Origin: Candidatus Bathyarchaeota archaeon
GTDB lineage: Archaea > Thermoproteota > Bathyarchaeia > Bathyarchaeales > Bathycorpusculaceae
Reading direction: 5' to 3'
Assembly: GCA_030589055.1 (NCBI GenBank)
Contig: JAUUWK010000044.1
Coordinates: 1-8,032, forward strand
Length of the DNA: 8,032 nucleotides
Part shown: positions 1 through 6,220 of the stretch, piece by piece
How positions within the stretch are numbered: the stretch's first letter is position 1
Layout of the letters: each line of letters starts with the position of its first letter
Notes under the pieces: model-generated
The model's database searches: none
What the model was told of the DNA's origin: nothing
Seen by the model: the letters and a program-made list of their open reading frames with translations, nothing else
Position numbers and translations under genes: made by a program

Positions 1-168
1 TATGATGAGGGGAATGCCGTTTCTCACAGCCTCCTCCATTACACATTTGCAGAGCACAGTCTTGCCGGATCCGCTGGCTCCAAGAGCCATAAAGTGACGA
101 TGAAAAGCCTTTGTAGGTAGCTCAACTAGAGATTCGCTCACGATCTCCTTACCTAAGAAAAAGGACAA
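1..168 (-). CDS. HerA/DUF87-like P-loop ATPase, N-terminal fragment (runs off left edge)
   Basis: Only the first 56 codons are present; the gene continues beyond base 1. The translation starts MSFFLGKEIVSESLVELP and reaches a clear Walker A motif, GASGSGKT, at about residues 34-41, followed by a hydrophobic strand (GIPLII). The pattern 'LGKE...(V/L)..L..(H)F...GASGSGKT' resembles archaeal and bacterial HerA/DUF87-type ATPases, which translocate DNA or remodel complexes, but Walker B and the arginine finger lie outside the window, so the family call is tentative. The start chosen is TTG at 168, because GGAGA (reverse strand, 179-175) lies 6 nt upstream. GTG at 141, preceded by AAGGAG, is an alternative. 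An in-frame stop upstream (codon about 12 codons before the TTG) rules out a much longer N terminus. It is divergent from the M32 peptidase gene. Confidence 0.6.
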   Translation of the reverse strand, partial: MSFFLGKEIVSESLVELPTKAFHRHFMALGASGSGKTVLCKCVMEEAVRNGIPLII

Positions 169-201
169 ATTAATTCTCCTCTTGTATAATTTACAGATAT
201 C

Positions 202-214
202 TTTTTATTTATTT
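202..214 (-). promoter_or_regulatory. Possible TATA box for the HerA-like gene
   Basis: On the minus strand this reads AAATAAATAAAAA, an AT-rich TATA-like stretch centred about 40 bp upstream of the proposed TTG start. Archaeal transcription normally starts about 25 bp after the TATA centre, which would give a very short leader that still contains the GGAGA ribosome binding site. It was identified by eye only. Confidence 0.35.
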
Positions 215-268
215 CGAGCACGGGGTTGCGTCTGTGGTTTTGCTGATGGACTGGAATCTTTACTTGAA

Positions 269-282
269 CTTGTGCGCACAAG
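269..282. repeat. Perfect 14-bp palindrome in the divergent spacer
   Basis: CTTGTGCGCACAAG is a perfect inverted repeat with no loop, lying roughly midway between the divergent HerA-like and M32 genes (spacer 169-438). A second, shorter perfect palindrome, TTGCATGCAA, lies at 360-369. The 14-bp palindrome could be a binding site for a dimeric regulator. A 14-bp palindrome is expected about once per 16 kb by chance, so function is unproven. Nothing else clear was seen in this spacer apart from weak AT-rich promoter-like stretches. Confidence 0.4.
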
Positions 283-438
283 CAGGTATTGAGTAGAATT
301 TTAGTGATAAATTTGTGTTTCAATTTTGGGCAGGGCATCATCGTGAGTAACGTGTAGGCTTGCATGCAATTCCAAGAATCTTTCACAAAAACTTAAGAAG
401 CCTGTAAACGTAGTCTTTCAATCTGGAGTTTGGTGGCG

Positions 439-1974
439 ATGGCTGAATCGTTGACTTCAAGTTATAAAAAACTGATGGAAAAAGTAAAAAACCTCTTCAT
501 TTTAGAGTCGACGGCTGCTATCGTCCATTGGGACATGGAAACAAAGATGCCGCCAAAGGCGATTAAGCTGCGAAGCCTACAGCTTGCTATGCTCAGTCGA
601 ATCGGGCATAAGATGAGCACAGATCCAGAGATTGGAAAATTATTGGAAGAGATTATGCGGCACCGGGAACACGACGGTCTTGGCGATATCCAAAAGAGAA
701 ATCTGTATTTGATAAAGAAACATTATGATGAACAGACTAGGCTTCCAGAAGAACTTGTTGTGGAAACTGCAAGACAGCAAGCTATGACTATTGATACTTG
801 GAAGAAAGCGAAAGCTGCTAAAGATTTCTCCATGTTCAAGCCTGAACTCGAAAAGCTTCTCGACTTGAGGAAAAGGGCCGCTGGAATTTTAATGGACGTA
901 AAGAGGACAGCAACACCCTATGATGCACTGGTAGATATTTTTGAACCAAAGATGGCAGTGGGACCAATAAGCAAGGTTTTCGCAGAATTAAGAGAAGGCC
1001 TAGTTGCTCTATTACGGAAATGTGAAGTAGCTCCAAAGCAGCCAGATATATCCATTCTAAAACGTCGAGTCCCTGTAGACGCCCAACGTAAAATTGCTGA
1101 ATCACTTGCTGAGTTTATTGGATATGATATAAAATCAAAAGAGGCAGGAGGCAGGATTGATGAAACCGAACATCCTTTCACAACGGGATATTATGACGAT
1201 GTGCGAATCACGACACACTATTACAAAGATAACTTCGCATCATCAATATTTTCCACGCTGCATGAGGGAGGCCACGCAATTTACGAACAAAATCTAAATC
1301 GAGAATGGATTTTCCAAGCAGTTGGGACAGCATGCTCCTCGGGTCTCCATGAATCACAATCACGATCCGTGGAAAACATAGTAGGAAGGTCACGCGAATT
1401 CTGGATTTGCTTTCTGCCAAAACTGAAAGAACTTACAGGCAACATCCTTTCAGACGTAGACTTAGACAGGTTCGTTCACGCTGTTAACCAAGTTAAGCCA
1501 TCCAAGATTCGCGTTGAAGCAGACGAAGTCACCTATTGCCTTCACATCATCATAAGATTCAACATTGAACGCGACCTATTTGCCAACAAAATAACAGTAG
1601 CAGAACTCCCACAAATTTGGAACCAAAGCTATAAGGAGTATCTTGGTGTAGACATCGAAAACGACTCTGAAGGCGTAATGCAGGACATACATTGGGCCAG
1701 CGGCGCATTTGGCTATTTCCCGAGCTACGCATTAGGCAACATCTACAGCGGACAAATACTGGCTACTATGGAAAAAGGCTTATCAGACTGGAAAACCCAA
1801 ATTTCAAGCGGCAACTTCCAAAACATAAAACAGTGGCTAGCCAAAAGCGTTCATAATCACGGAAACCTCTACGACCCTGCAGACTTGATTAGAAGAATCA
1901 CTGGAGAAGAACTAAACGTCAAACCATACCTCAATTATCTGCACAAGAAATATTCAAAGCTCTACGGTTTCTAG
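439..1974 (+). CDS. Thermostable carboxypeptidase, M32 family (carboxypeptidase Taq type)
   Basis: A cytosolic metallocarboxypeptidase that removes C-terminal residues from peptides, probably in peptide turnover. The 511 residues fit the family length of about 500. The signature motifs are all present: HEGGH at residues 275-279 (two metal-binding His and the catalytic Glu276); HESQSR starting at His304, with Glu305 the expected third metal ligand; RVEADEVTY at 358-366; and QDIHW...GAFGYFP at 415-428. The N-terminal HWDMETKMP (from His30) is also typical of M32. The longest open frame begins at TTG 430, but ATG 439 is preferred because GGAG at 425-428 lies 10 nt upstream and MAESL fits a family-length N terminus. 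GTG 433 is also possible. It has no signal peptide. It is divergent from the HerA-like gene, and its stop codon overlaps the convergent membrane-protein gene by 4 bp. The catalytic motifs are intact, so it is probably active. Confidence 0.95.
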   Translation: MAESLTSSYKKLMEKVKNLFILESTAAIVHWDMETKMPPKAIKLRSLQLAMLSRIGHKMSTDPEIGKLLEEIMRHREHDGLGDIQKRNLYLIKKHYDEQTRLPEELVVETARQQAMTIDTWKKAKAAKDFSMFKPELEKLLDLRKRAAGILMDVKRTATPYDALVDIFEPKMAVGPISKVFAELREGLVALLRKCEVAPKQPDISILKRRVPVDAQRKIAESLAEFIGYDIKSKEAGGRIDETEHPFTTGYYDDVRITTHYYKDNFASSIFSTLHEGGHAIYEQNLNREWIFQAVGTACSSGLHESQSRSVENIVGRSREFWICFLPKLKELTGNILSDVDLDRFVHAVNQVKPSKIRVEADEVTYCLHIIIRFNIERDLFANKITVAELPQIWNQSYKEYLGVDIENDSEGVMQDIHWASGAFGYFPSYALGNIYSGQILATMEKGLSDWKTQISSGNFQNIKQWLAKSVHNHGNLYDPADLIRRITGEELNVKPYLNYLHKKYSKLYGF

Positions 1975-2153
1975 CCATCATCCTTTTTCTTTAAAGCCTC
2001 CCAAACTATCAGAACAATTTTCGCGAGAAAACCAGCAATTGCAAGGTATATGCCAGCCCAACCAGTCAATGCGTCATAATAGTTAGCACCATACAGAAAC
2101 AAAACTACACCTGCGATTACTACACCTAAGCAAATCAAATCTTTCCATGACAT
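1971..2153 (-). CDS. Small two-helix membrane protein of unknown function (60 aa)
   Basis: I do not recognise a family. The predicted 60-residue protein has two hydrophobic segments, about residues 6-22 (LICLGVVIAGVVLFLYG) and 30-48 (around YLAIAGFLAKIVLIVWEAL), joined by a short polar loop (ANYYDALTGW). It ends in a basic/acidic tail, KKKDDG. By the positive-inside rule the C-terminal tail is probably cytosolic, which also puts the short N terminus on the cytosolic side. The start at 2153 is chosen over an upstream ATG at 2249 because GGAG (2165-2162 on the minus strand) lies 8 nt upstream and a strong TATA-like box sits at 2202-2212. The extra 32 residues of the longer frame would span that promoter. 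Its last 4 bases overlap the M32 stop on the other strand. It is likely a real gene given its promoter, RBS and topology. Confidence 0.65.
   Translation of the reverse strand: MSWKDLICLGVVIAGVVLFLYGANYYDALTGWAGIYLAIAGFLAKIVLIVWEALKKKDDG
1984..1992 (+). terminator. Possible T-rich terminator of the M32 gene
   Basis: TTTTTCTTT begins 10 nt after the M32 stop codon. Archaeal RNA polymerase can terminate at T-rich stretches without a hairpin. The tract lies inside the 3' end of the convergent membrane-protein gene, where it also encodes the terminal KKKDDG tail, so its role as a terminator is a guess. Confidence 0.25.
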
Positions 2154-2201
2154 ACAACTAACTCCAAAGCTCTCTAATTTTAACCCTTTTTTGAGGCTCA
2201 A

Positions 2202-2212
2202 AGATATATAGA
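2202..2212 (-). promoter_or_regulatory. TATA box for the small membrane-protein gene
   Basis: Minus-strand GTCTATATATC, centred about 54 bp upstream of the ATG at 2153. A start of transcription about 25 bp downstream would give a leader of roughly 25-30 nt that includes the GGAG site. The clean TATATA core makes this a better candidate than most in the window. Confidence 0.5.
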
Positions 2213-2309
2213 CTTTACTTAGAACTCGATAACTTTTTCCCTTCAACATAAACGGTTATTCATGACCATCTGAAATGCACTAAAATAATCGCGGATTCTC
2301 TTTCTAAGA

Positions 2310-2327
2310 CCGACACACATATGTCGG
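2310..2327. promoter_or_regulatory. Interrupted palindrome CCGACA-N6-TGTCGG, putative operator
   Basis: Two perfect 6-bp arms, CCGACA (2310-2315) and TGTCGG (2322-2327), are separated by CACATA. The same hexamer recurs as CCGACA at 2470-2475, directly upstream of the Fae-Hps TATA box, and as TGTCGG at 2523-2528, overlapping its start codon. TGTCGA variants occur at 2376-2381 and 2427-2432. Spacing of inverted arms around a promoter suggests a dimeric DNA-binding regulator. The candidate is either an unlinked factor or the helix-turn-helix of Fae-Hps itself. This is inference from sequence only. Confidence 0.4.
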
Positions 2328-2477
2328 AGAATAATCATCAAGACGAAGAGAAATGTAACAGGTTATAAGGGGAAGTGTCGAAAAACAACTTTCATGGGAA
2401 GCTTCTGCAGCTGGGTAGTGCGTTTTTGTCGATAATACTAATCTTATAATTCGATTTCATCGTGATAATCCGACACA

Positions 2478-2488
2478 TTTATATATAG
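2478..2488 (+). promoter_or_regulatory. TATA box for the HTH-Fae-Hps gene
   Basis: TTTATATATAG is centred about 39 bp upstream of ATG 2522, giving a predicted transcription start near 2508-2512 and a very short leader. GGAAGG (2507-2512) upstream of the ATG may be partly included as a Shine-Dalgarno site. The hexamer CCGACA (2470-2475) occupies the position where the TFB recognition element would lie, so a protein bound there could block initiation. Confidence 0.6.
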
Positions 2489-2521
2489 CGTTGCTCAAAA
2501 TACCGCGGAAGGTAAATGTAA

Positions 2522-3979
2522 ATGTCGGGACAGGATATAAAGAAGCCGGAAACTAGAGATGAGTTCGAAAAGGTGTTAATGGAAACCGCGAAAAAAGAAG
2601 CAAAAGCTCGTAGCTTCTTGAAAGGTAGGCCGACAAAGCCTACAATTTCCGGCACAGCTAAATTGCTTAACATACATAGAGACACTCTTTATGCGTGGCT
2701 TAAGGAGTTTAATGTCGATTTTAAGGAGATAGCTGACGTTGTGTCGACAGCTCAAGTCATAGAAACTGTCGGGTCTTCTGGAAGACGTACTTATTTGATA
2801 GGGGAGGCGTTGGTGGGGGGAGGAAACGAGGTGGCTCATATAGACCTTTTGATAGGTGATAAGGAAGGTCCTGTCGGAGAGGCTTTTGCTGCTGGGTTAT
2901 CCAGCCCTTGTAAAGGGCACACACCAATTTTAGCTGTTATCAGACCGAACCTGCCTCCTAAACCACACGTACTACTTGTACCGAAGGTCACCGTGAAGAA
3001 TTCAGAAGATACTGCCAAAATTTTTGGTCCAGCGCAGGCAGCAGTCGCAAAGGCTGTCGCAGACGCTGTTGAAGAAGACGTTTTTCCAAAAGATAAAGTA
3101 GACGATTGGGTCATAGTTTGCAGTGTTTTTGTGCATCCCAAAGCGAAGGACTACCGCAGGATATACCATTACAATTATGGAGCAACCAAACTAGCCCTGA
3201 AAAGAGCCTTGGCAAATTATCCGCCCTTAGAAAAGGTTCTTTATGACAAAGACAGAGCTAAACATCCAATAATGGGATTCAGAGTGCCGCGCCTTTGGAG
3301 GCCACCATACCTACAAATCTCACTTGACATACCAGATTTAGAACGAAACAAGAAGATTATAGCCTCGCTTCCAAGAAGCGACAGAATAATATTGGAACTC
3401 GGCACACCCCTCATAAAAAGGTACGGAACAAAAGTAATAAGCGAACTAAGAGAAATCGCCAAAGACGTATTCTTCGTTGCAGACCTAAAAACTTTAGATG
3501 TTGGGAAGGTTGAGGCTGACTTGGCTTACGAGGAAACAGCAGACGCAGTCGTTGCCGCAGGACTAGCACCCGTCGAAACACTGAACGCCTTCATTCATGA
3601 AGCAAAAAGACTTGGAATATACGCCGTAGTAGACATGTTAAATGTGGAAGACCCCGTCAAAAAACTTAGGATGCTTAAGGATTTCCCCGACATAATAGTT
3701 TTACACAGAGGAATAGATCAAGAAACCGGAAGAACCCTTGGATTAGAACTCATCCAAGGACTGCGACAAACCTTTAAAGAGAAGCGATTCCTTATCGCCG
3801 TAGCAGGAGGAATAGTACCAGAAACAGCAAAGGAAGCCCTAGCAAAAGGGGCAGACATACTCGTTGTTGGAAGGTATGTGACCCAATCTAAAGACATTGA
3901 ACGTGCTGTAAGGGAACTTCTTAAATTAACGCCTGAAATGCGACGAGATGTAGACTTGTTTAGAGTACACGTGGAGTAG
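2522..3979 (+). CDS. fae-hps: Bifunctional Fae-Hps (formaldehyde-activating enzyme / 3-hexulose-6-phosphate synthase) with N-terminal HTH extension
   Basis: Fae condenses formaldehyde with tetrahydromethanopterin to methylene-H4MPT. Hps interconverts formaldehyde plus ribulose 5-phosphate and hexulose 6-phosphate; in archaea it mostly runs towards pentose synthesis, with Fae capturing the released formaldehyde. Fae spans about residues 91-255, with GEALVGGGNEVAHIDL at 94-109; His106 matches the catalytic His of Fae, and IFGPAQAAVAKAVADAVEE is typical. Hps spans about 260-485, with GTPL at 294-297, DLKTLD at 321-326 (catalytic Asp-x-Lys-x-x-Asp) and VAGG near the phosphate site. Archaeal Fae-Hps proteins are usually about 390 residues; this one has 485. 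The extra 90 N-terminal residues carry a charged helix (about 10-35) and a Fis-like helix-turn-helix at about 41-66 (TISGTAKLLNIHRDTLYAWL). The start at ATG 2522 is supported by its TATA box and GGAAGG. TTG 2795 would give the usual length. The partner isomerase Phi is not in the window. Confidence 0.93.
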   Translation: MSGQDIKKPETRDEFEKVLMETAKKEAKARSFLKGRPTKPTISGTAKLLNIHRDTLYAWLKEFNVDFKEIADVVSTAQVIETVGSSGRRTYLIGEALVGGGNEVAHIDLLIGDKEGPVGEAFAAGLSSPCKGHTPILAVIRPNLPPKPHVLLVPKVTVKNSEDTAKIFGPAQAAVAKAVADAVEEDVFPKDKVDDWVIVCSVFVHPKAKDYRRIYHYNYGATKLALKRALANYPPLEKVLYDKDRAKHPIMGFRVPRLWRPPYLQISLDIPDLERNKKIIASLPRSDRIILELGTPLIKRYGTKVISELREIAKDVFFVADLKTLDVGKVEADLAYEETADAVVAAGLAPVETLNAFIHEAKRLGIYAVVDMLNVEDPVKKLRMLKDFPDIIVLHRGIDQETGRTLGLELIQGLRQTFKEKRFLIAVAGGIVPETAKEALAKGADILVVGRYVTQSKDIERAVRELLKLTPEMRRDVDLFRVHVE

Positions 3980-3996
3980 TTGCTTATCAGACAATT

Positions 3997-4005
3997 TTCA
4001 TAAAT
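3997..4005 (+). promoter_or_regulatory. Possible TATA box ahead of the S6e cluster
   Basis: TTCATAAAT lies in the 77-bp gap between Fae-Hps and S6e, about 55 bp before the S6e start. It would give a leader of about 30 nt containing GGAGAG (4043-4048). The motif is weak. Read-through from Fae-Hps is an alternative, although the functional change between the genes favours a separate promoter. Confidence 0.3.
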
Positions 4006-4056
4006 CCTTAATAGAGAGATGTTCAACTTTCATAACATTACTGGAGAGTCTAATGC

Positions 4057-4473
4057 TTGGCTAAGTTCAAAATAATCGTTTCAGACCCAGATTCGGGAAC
4101 CTCAAAAACTGTTGAATTGGAGGGAACTCGCGCTGTCCCACTGATTGGAAGAAGAGTAGGCGAAGTATTAGATGGGGCAATAGCGGGTTTATCAGGACAT
4201 AAAGTGCAGATAACTGGGGGTTCGGATAAAGATGGATTTCCGATGAGACCAGACGTTCATGGCGGTGTTCGTAGAAAGGTGATATTAGGCGGAGGAGTAG
4301 GCTTTAACCCCAGAGATGAGGGGCAAAGGAAAAGAAAAATGGTTCGCGGAAACGTGATAACAGACGAAATAGTGCAGATAAACATGAAAATTGTGGAGAA
4401 ACCAAAACAAGCCAAAGAAGGCAAAAAGAAAAAAGAAAAAGCGCCTAAAAAAGAAGATGAGACTAAGACTTAA
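4057..4473 (+). CDS. rps6e: Small ribosomal subunit protein S6e
   Basis: A structural protein of the archaeal 30S subunit. The 138 residues begin MAKFKIIVSDPDSG, as is typical of archaeal S6e, and contain the family signature GGSDKDGFPMR at 54-64, followed by HGGVRRKVILGGGVGF and RKRKMVRGN. The last 25 residues are a Lys/Glu-rich tail, common but variable in archaea. It lacks the long C-terminal phosphorylated extension of eukaryotic S6. The start is TTG 4057: an in-frame TAA at 4051-4053 prevents any upstream start, GGAGAG (4043-4048) is 8 nt away, and MAKFK aligns with family starts. An out-of-frame ATG at 4053 opens a three-codon frame over the true start. It is the first gene of the information-processing cluster, 62 bp before aIF2-gamma. 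Confidence 0.95.
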   Translation: MAKFKIIVSDPDSGTSKTVELEGTRAVPLIGRRVGEVLDGAIAGLSGHKVQITGGSDKDGFPMRPDVHGGVRRKVILGGGVGFNPRDEGQRKRKMVRGNVITDEIVQINMKIVEKPKQAKEGKKKKEKAPKKEDETKT

Positions 4474-4489
4474 CGTTTATTAACTTGCC

Positions 4490-4498
4490 AAATTTAAT
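4490..4498 (+). promoter_or_regulatory. Possible TATA box for aIF2-gamma
   Basis: AAATTTAAT in the S6e-aIF2-gamma gap is about 42 bp before the ATG at 4536, a spacing compatible with a short-leader archaeal transcript. The site is AT-rich by composition and could be fortuitous. The two genes may instead be co-transcribed. Confidence 0.25.
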
Positions 4499-4535
4499 CC
4501 TTCCAATAAACTTGAAACGTTTATGGGAAAATAAA

Positions 4536-5786
4536 ATGAGTAGTAAAAAAAACACGGCTCTACCCAAGCAACCAGAACTGAACATCGGCACTATAGGTCA
4601 TGTTGACCATGGCAAAACAACATTGGTGCAGGCATTAACGGGTATTTGGGCAGCAAAACACAGCGAAGAGTTGAAAAGAGGCATAACGATAAGATTAGGC
4701 TACGCGGACATGGCTGTGTATAAATGTTCAAAATGCGAGGCGCCGAAAAATTATTCGACAAAACCAGTTTGTCCTTATTGCAATTCAAAAGCAACCTTTA
4801 TTCGAGCAACCAGTTTCGTGGACGCCCCAGGTCATGAAGCATTGATGGCCACAATGCTCTCAGGAGCCGCAATAATGGATGGGGCAATACTTGTGATAGC
4901 TGCAGACGAGCCGTGTCCCCAGCCACAAACGAGAGAGCATCTAGCAGCTGCTGAAATCGTTGGCATAAAAGACATCGTTGTCGTACAGAATAAGATCGAC
5001 ATTGTTGATGAGGCAAGAGCGCGCAGAAGTTATGAAGAAATTAGGATTTTTGTCAAAGGAACAATTGCGGAAAAGGCTCCTATCATTCCTGTTTCAGCAC
5101 AGCGATCAGTGAACATGGATGTTCTTATTCAAGCGATGGAAGAGTTTGTCCCGACGCCGAAGAGAGACAAAACAAAACCCCCATTAATGTATGTCATTCG
5201 CTCCTTCGATGTCAATAAACCAGGTACTCCAGTTAAGAAGCTGAAAGGAGGAGTTATTGGAGGCACAATACTACAAGGCCATTTTTCAGTTGGAGATGAA
5301 ATAGAGATTCGTCCTGGAATCACCGTAGAAAAAGAAAGAAGAAGGGTCTATAACTCCCTAATCAGCGAGATTACTAGTCTGCATGCAGGAGGAAGAAGCG
5401 CGAAGGAAGCTTATTGCGGCGGATTAGTAGGAGTGGGAACACTTTTAGACCCGTCATTTTCAAAAGCAGATGGGCTAACAGGTAACGTGGCTGGAAGGAA
5501 AGATGAGCTTCCTCCGACGGTTTCGGAATTAACTTTGAAAACACAGATTCTTGATCGAGCTGTAGGGACAAAAGAACTTGTGAAGGTTGAGAGAGTAAAC
5601 ATGGGCGAAACATTGCTTTTACATGTGGGCTCAGCGATAACAGTTGGGAAAGTTACTTCAATAATGAAGGGTGATATCAGAGTTCAGCTTACAAGACCAG
5701 TTTGTGCACAAATAGGCTCAAGAGTTGCAATGAGCAGAAAAATTGCCGGTAGATGGAGACTAATAGGATACGGAATGACAAAGTAA
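4536..5786 (+). CDS. eif2g: Translation initiation factor aIF2 subunit gamma (GTPase)
   Basis: The GTP-binding core of aIF2, which carries initiator Met-tRNA to the small ribosomal subunit together with the alpha and beta subunits. All GTPase motifs are visible in the 416-residue form: G1 GHVDHGKT (21-28), a switch I region with RGITIRLGYAD, G3 DAPGHE (96-101), G4 NKID (152-155) and G5 SAQ (187-189). The zinc knuckle that distinguishes aIF2-gamma from other EF-Tu-like factors is complete, with Cys64, Cys67, Cys79 and Cys82. Beta-barrel domains II and III follow, ending in the typical RWRLIGYG. ATG 4536 gives a normal family length. The open frame extends to TTG 4485, but those 17 extra residues are not family-like. 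There is only a weak GGGA site before the ATG. The downstream PIN gene starts 2 bases after its stop. Confidence 0.97.
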   Translation: MSSKKNTALPKQPELNIGTIGHVDHGKTTLVQALTGIWAAKHSEELKRGITIRLGYADMAVYKCSKCEAPKNYSTKPVCPYCNSKATFIRATSFVDAPGHEALMATMLSGAAIMDGAILVIAADEPCPQPQTREHLAAAEIVGIKDIVVVQNKIDIVDEARARRSYEEIRIFVKGTIAEKAPIIPVSAQRSVNMDVLIQAMEEFVPTPKRDKTKPPLMYVIRSFDVNKPGTPVKKLKGGVIGGTILQGHFSVGDEIEIRPGITVEKERRRVYNSLISEITSLHAGGRSAKEAYCGGLVGVGTLLDPSFSKADGLTGNVAGRKDELPPTVSELTLKTQILDRAVGTKELVKVERVNMGETLLLHVGSAITVGKVTSIMKGDIRVQLTRPVCAQIGSRVAMSRKIAGRWRLIGYGMTK

Positions 5787-5787
5787 C

Positions 5788-6216
5788 ATGTCGCCAGAAT
5801 TTAAACATATAAAGAAAACGTTAAGGATCATTTTGGATTCGAACGCTTTGTTTATTCCACTTCAGTTTAGAATTGATATTTTTGAGGAATTAAAACCGCT
5901 TTTAAATAGGAAATTCGAGTTGATTTTGCTTTCGCCAATTCGACAGGAGCTTCAAAAACTTGCGGAGAAGGGGTCACCGAAAATGCGGAAAAATGCTTCC
6001 TACGCCCTAGAAACAGCGGAAAAATGCAAGTTAGTTGAATTGGAGGGAAAGTATGCTGTTTTCTCTCCGGATGATGCCATTTTTCAAATGGCGCGTGAGT
6101 GGGAATGCTCAGTGTTTACAAATGATAGAAAGCTTAGAAAAAGGCTAAGAAATATAAATGTGCCAGTTATCTATGTGAGACAAAAATCACGTTTAGAAAT
6201 TGATGGAGGGATATGA
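5788..6216 (+). CDS. PIN-domain nuclease, Fcf1/VapC9-like archaeal protein
   Basis: A 142-residue single PIN domain, a Mg-dependent RNase fold. The acidic residues expected for the active site are present: Asp17 in ILDSNAL, Glu54 in SPIRQEL, Asp95/Asp96 in SPDDAIFQMA and Asp113 in TNDRKLRKRL. Archaeal proteins of this type are encoded in the aIF2-gamma/RpoE cluster and resemble eukaryotic Fcf1/Utp24, which cleaves pre-rRNA. A role in rRNA processing is therefore attractive but inferred. There is no paired antitoxin gene, and the position inside a translation operon argues against a toxin. ATG 5788 is separated from the aIF2-gamma stop by a single base, implying co-transcription and translational coupling. 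The basic segment RKLRKRLR near the C terminus could contact RNA. Confidence 0.85.
   Translation: MSPEFKHIKKTLRIILDSNALFIPLQFRIDIFEELKPLLNRKFELILLSPIRQELQKLAEKGSPKMRKNASYALETAEKCKLVELEGKYAVFSPDDAIFQMAREWECSVFTNDRKLRKRLRNINVPVIYVRQKSRLEIDGGI
6205..6210 (+). promoter_or_regulatory. Shine-Dalgarno site deciding the RpoE1 start
   Basis: GGAGGG lies 10 nt before TTG 6221. It overlaps the in-frame upstream ATG at 6203-6205, so it cannot serve that ATG. The position favours the TTG, whose product MFKLVTLEDTIRIPPE matches the usual N terminus of archaeal RpoE1. The site lies within the last codons of the PIN gene. Confidence 0.6.
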
Positions 6217-6220
6217 CCTT

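Larger units (their letters stand above)
2154..2521. other. 368-bp divergent intergenic region
   Basis: This spacer separates the minus-strand membrane-protein gene from the plus-strand Fae-Hps gene. It holds one TATA-like box on each side (2202-2212 and 2478-2488), an interrupted palindrome at 2310-2327, and further TGTCG-type hexamers at 2376-2381, 2427-2432 and 2470-2475. No tRNA-like fold, box C/D motif pair or convincing ORF was seen. A 15-codon frame from ATG 2321 to 2368 has no ribosome binding site. The spacer is unusually long for this compact window, which fits a regulated promoter. Confidence 0.6.

Noticed and set aside
153..386. Minus-strand 77-codon open frame in the spacer between the HerA-like gene and M32
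   Set aside because: Low-complexity, unfamily-like translation with no ribosome binding site. It covers the likely promoter of the HerA-like gene and overlaps its 5' end.
2321..2368. 15-codon frame starting inside the interrupted palindrome
   Set aside because: No Shine-Dalgarno site, and it lies upstream of the Fae-Hps TATA box, so it would not be in that gene's leader.
2341..2470. Possible structured RNA or tRNA in the long intergenic region
   Set aside because: No T-loop GTTCGA consensus in the right setting, no cloverleaf arms and no C/D box pair could be found by eye.
2836..3141. Minus-strand 101-codon frame opposite Fae
   Set aside because: A shadow of the strongly conserved Fae coding frame, with no independent start signals or recognisable domain.
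5788..6216. PIN gene as the toxin of a VapBC module
   Set aside because: No antitoxin-like gene next to it, and it is embedded one base after aIF2-gamma in a housekeeping cluster; an rRNA-processing type role fits better.
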